Of a DNA stretch of 5,626 nt, positions 5,600-5,626 are shown in pieces. Under the pieces are notes generated by a model. The model made no database searches, had not been told where the DNA came from, and was given only the letters and a program-made list of their open reading frames with translations. Position 1 is the first letter of the stretch; each line of letters begins with the position of its first letter. Source of the DNA: CAYLNH01 sp964384625 (GTDB taxonomy: Bacteria > Verrucomicrobiota > Lentisphaeria > JABSQK01); the NCBI GenBank assembly GCA_964384625.1, contig CAYLNH010000372.1, positions 1-5,626 on the forward strand. Direction: 5' to 3'. A program made the position numbers and the translations under genes.

Positions 5600-5626
5600 T
5601 ACTTGAGGATCTGTCACCTACATAAA

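Noticed and set aside
1..5626. Possible CRISPR array, tRNA, rRNA, insertion-sequence ends or tandem repeats
   Set aside because: No regularly spaced direct repeats, cloverleaf-like sequence, rRNA motifs, transposase motifs or terminal inverted repeats were seen on either strand.

Overview
The window is GC-rich bacterial chromosomal DNA with five complete protein-coding genes, all read from the sequence alone. It shows no RNA genes, insertion sequences, CRISPR arrays or phage genes. The gene set is a Tat-exported formylglycine sulfatase, a CapA-like protein, a Gfo/Idh/MocA oxidoreductase and two uncharacterised proteins. This mixture, with clear Shine-Dalgarno sites, resembles the Planctomycetota-Verrucomicrobiota-Lentisphaerota (PVC) group. 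That placement is an inference, because there is no phylogenetic marker gene here.

Layout from left to right: a short leader (1-135) precedes a sulfatase on the plus strand (136-1632). Its stop lies 29 bases from the stop of a small cysteine-rich zinc-ribbon-like protein on the minus strand (1662-1949). Upstream of that gene, on the same strand, is a CapA/PgsA-family protein (2050-3315; the start is uncertain and could extend to 3378). The 100-base gap between these two minus-strand genes holds two inverted repeats. A 435-base divergent region (3316-3750) separates the CapA-like gene from a Gfo/Idh/MocA-family dehydrogenase on the plus strand (3751-4740). That gene converges, 29 bases away, on a minus-strand gene for a secreted protein with a single C-terminal membrane anchor (4770-5459). 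The last 167 bases are upstream sequence of this gene.

How the genes might work together is only partly visible. The sulfatase would remove sulfate esters from a glycan or small molecule outside the cytoplasm, and the cytoplasmic dehydrogenase could act on a sugar or cyclitol released by such degradation. Sulfatase plus Gfo/Idh neighbourhoods are typical of polysaccharide-degrading PVC bacteria. However, strands alternate, the genes do not form one operon, and no transporter, glycosidase or sulfatase-maturase gene is present. A shared pathway is therefore a hypothesis.

I do not see a convincing undescribed multi-gene system. The parts most worth following up are the small cysteine-rich protein at 1662-1949, the apparently cytoplasmic CapA-like protein with its long C-terminal extension, and the anchored unknown protein at 4770-5459.
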